From Actinomycetes bacterium (lineage in GTDB: Bacteria; Actinomycetota; Actinomycetes; Streptosporangiales; Streptosporangiaceae), in NCBI GenBank assembly GCA_023425615.1, contig JAFACJ010000287.1, positions 1 to 5,983 of the forward strand: DNA of 5,983 nucleotides, read 5' to 3'. The stretch's first letter is position 1. Every line of letters begins with the position of its first letter. Made by a program: the position numbers and the translations under genes. The notes under the pieces were generated by a model that made no database searches, had not been told where the DNA came from, and worked only from the letters and a program-made list of their open reading frames with translations. This document shows, in pieces, positions 5,925 through 5,983 of the stretch.

Positions 5925-5943
5925 CCGTCCAATTGTACGGACA
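5925..5943. promoter_or_regulatory. Candidate autoregulatory operator (site C) over the regulator's -10 box
   Basis: Two overlapping dyads are visible. CCGTCCAATTGTACGG (5925-5940) is a 16-bp palindrome with one mismatched pair. TGTACGGACA (5934-5943) fits TGTNCGNACA and differs by one base from site B near the enzyme promoter. Either would overlap the predicted -10 box of the regulator gene. Which dyad is used cannot be decided from sequence alone. Confidence 0.5.
5932..5937 (-). promoter_or_regulatory. Predicted -10 box of the GntR regulator gene
   Basis: TACAAT on the minus strand is an excellent -10 hexamer about 32 bases before the ATG at 5900. No good -35 lies 17-18 bp upstream; the TCGACA complement at 5947-5952 is too close. 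The promoter may therefore be weak or rely mainly on the -10. Confidence 0.4.
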
Positions 5944-5983
5944 TTTTGTCGACCGGCCCACCGGCACGGGGGAAGGGGTGGTC

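Noticed and set aside
5131..5967. 278-residue minus-strand open frame overlapping the GntR gene
   Set aside because: It is an out-of-frame shadow: Arg/Pro-rich, with no helix-turn-helix or UTRA motifs. The 247-residue frame carries the whole regulator and a strong ribosome site.

Overview
The window looks like chromosomal DNA of a high-GC Gram-positive bacterium (Actinomycetota; a Streptosporangiales or Streptomyces-like relative would fit). The reasons are G+C of about 70% by eye, G/C-dominated third codon positions, frequent GTG starts, 4-base GTGA gene overlaps, and protein types typical of that phylum. No RNA genes, insertion sequences, CRISPR arrays or phage genes are visible. No stretch of 300 bases or more lacks a gene.

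Left block (1-2350): a divergent signalling and transport locus. On the minus strand, a LolD/MacB-type ABC ATPase (129-803) overlaps by 4 bases the start of an FtsX/MacB-like permease that runs off the left edge (1-132). On the plus strand, a HisKA_3 histidine kinase (942-1712) overlaps by 4 bases a NarL/LuxR response regulator (1709-2350). The 138-bp gap at 804-941 must hold both promoters. The kinase is unusual in having essentially one membrane segment and no other sensor, and the ATPase start has the look of a leaderless transcript.

Right block (2363-5983): a catabolic gene set, all on the minus strand. The order of transcription is a GntR/HutC-type regulator (5157-5900), an acyl-CoA dehydrogenase (3888-5045) and an NAD(P)-dependent aldehyde dehydrogenase (2363-3841). 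An AT-rich 111-bp gap before the dehydrogenase carries a good sigma-70-like promoter (TTGACT, 18 bp, TAAATA). Two TGTACG sites in opposite orientation flank this promoter, and a related TGTACG site overlaps the likely -10 of the regulator gene. I infer that the regulator controls both itself and the two enzyme genes through these sites, with a small acyl, aldehyde-derived or acid metabolite as effector. The substrate cannot be deduced from this window.

The two blocks converge at 2350/2363 with only 12 bp between stop codons and no convincing terminator. Nothing ties them functionally. The genes belong to known families. The parts worth a second look are the operator layout around the regulator and the sensor-poor kinase.
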